Assembly (NCBI RefSeq): GCF_030159255.1
Contig: NZ_BSCT01000012.1
Location: forward strand, 105,251-169,250
Direction: 5' to 3'
From: Bradyrhizobium sp. SSBR45G
Lineage (GTDB): Bacteria > Pseudomonadota > Alphaproteobacteria > Rhizobiales > Xanthobacteraceae
DNA length: 64,000 bases
Part shown: positions 63,894 through 64,000 of the stretch, in pieces
Layout: each line of letters starts with the position of its first letter
How positions within the stretch are numbered: position 1 is the first letter of the stretch
Notes under the pieces: model-generated
Databases searched by the model: none
The model's input: the letters and a program-made list of their open reading frames with translations, nothing else
Told to the model about the DNA's origin: nothing
Position numbers and translations under genes: made by a program

Positions 63894-64000
63894 TCACGGT
63901 TGAAGTGCAACGGTTGATTTGAGTTTTGAGAATGCCTCGGCGGGTGTCTGGAAGTCCAGGCACTTGCGCGGGGTATTGTTGAGGCGGTGGACGCGTTGCT
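63894..64000 (-). mobile_element. IS30-like insertion sequence, transposase C-terminus at the window edge
   Basis: On the minus strand the last 34 codons of an open frame read RVHRLNNTPRKCLDFQTPAEAF and end at TGA (63894-63896). The LNN-x-PRK-CL-x-x-x-TPAE pattern is the C-terminus of IS30-family transposases, which have a DDE catalytic core. The rest lies to the right of the window, so completeness and ends are unknown. Confidence 0.75.

Overview
The window is GC-rich chromosomal DNA from an alphaproteobacterium, most likely Bradyrhizobium or a close relative. This rests on overall gene content (malate synthase G, a fused cysNC, an RcdA/DUF1465 gene beside rpmE, the patatin plus 3-hydroxybutyrate dehydrogenase pair, a TfdA-alpha-like dioxygenase) and on several intergenic palindromic repeats of the kind I recall from Bradyrhizobium/Rhodopseudomonas genomes. 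No species call is possible from sequence reading alone. No tRNA, rRNA, CRISPR array or prophage was seen.

Layout. 1-2.6 kb: edge of a probable chemoreceptor gene, a 51-residue membrane peptide and malate synthase G (glcB). 2.6-6.9 kb: an accessory-looking stretch with dispersed repeats, a SUKH/SMI1-like protein, a DUF1493-like/zinc-ribbon protein, a two-TM protein, an antitoxin whose toxin survives only as a stub, and a secreted ClpP-fold-like protein. 6.9-8 kb: a secreted di-heme c-type cytochrome of the peroxidase type. 8.3-20.1 kb: an almost complete sulfate assimilation regulon, with cysD-cysNC divergent from cysG-DUF2849-cysI-DUF934-cysH, followed by the sulfate importer sbp-cysT-cysW-cysA. 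Repeated AT-rich half-sites lie in the divergent promoter.

20-33.7 kb: single genes and short operons: CAP-domain lipoprotein, patatin-bdhA, a SemiSWEET next to a frameshifted kptA, an L,D-transpeptidase, a polysaccharide flippase, a DsbD-N protein, YqgE, DUF4261, a TfdA-like dioxygenase, two SDRs, a PQQ sugar dehydrogenase and a CsbD-like protein. 33.8-40.2 kb: an SGNH-like protein that appears to lack its catalytic Ser and His, a lytic transglycosylase, galU, and a diguanylate cyclase.

40.3-48.1 kb: a peptide-type ABC importer operon with two tandem paralogous Tat-exported binding proteins, two permeases and two ATPases, overlapping at several junctions. 48.1-50.1 kb: a chemoreceptor carrying a C-terminal PilZ domain. 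50.3-54.8 kb: two acyl-CoA synthetases (one feruloyl-CoA synthetase-like) divergent from a MarR regulator, suggesting hydroxycinnamate activation under repressor control. 55.5-58.4 kb: a membrane PAS-GGDEF-EAL protein with a degenerate GGDEF. 58.6-63.5 kb: quinone oxidoreductase, DUF1192, a candidate small RNA with a strong terminator, rcdA, rpmE and an MsbA-type ABC exporter. The right edge enters an IS30-like transposase.

Most of the window is ordinary core genome. The points most worth a second look are the decayed toxin-antitoxin pair and its neighbouring SUKH/DUF1493 genes, the half-sites of the cys regulon, the attenuator-like leader before the second binding protein, the candidate sRNA at about 59.97-60.08 kb, the kptA frameshift and the apparently catalytically dead SGNH protein.
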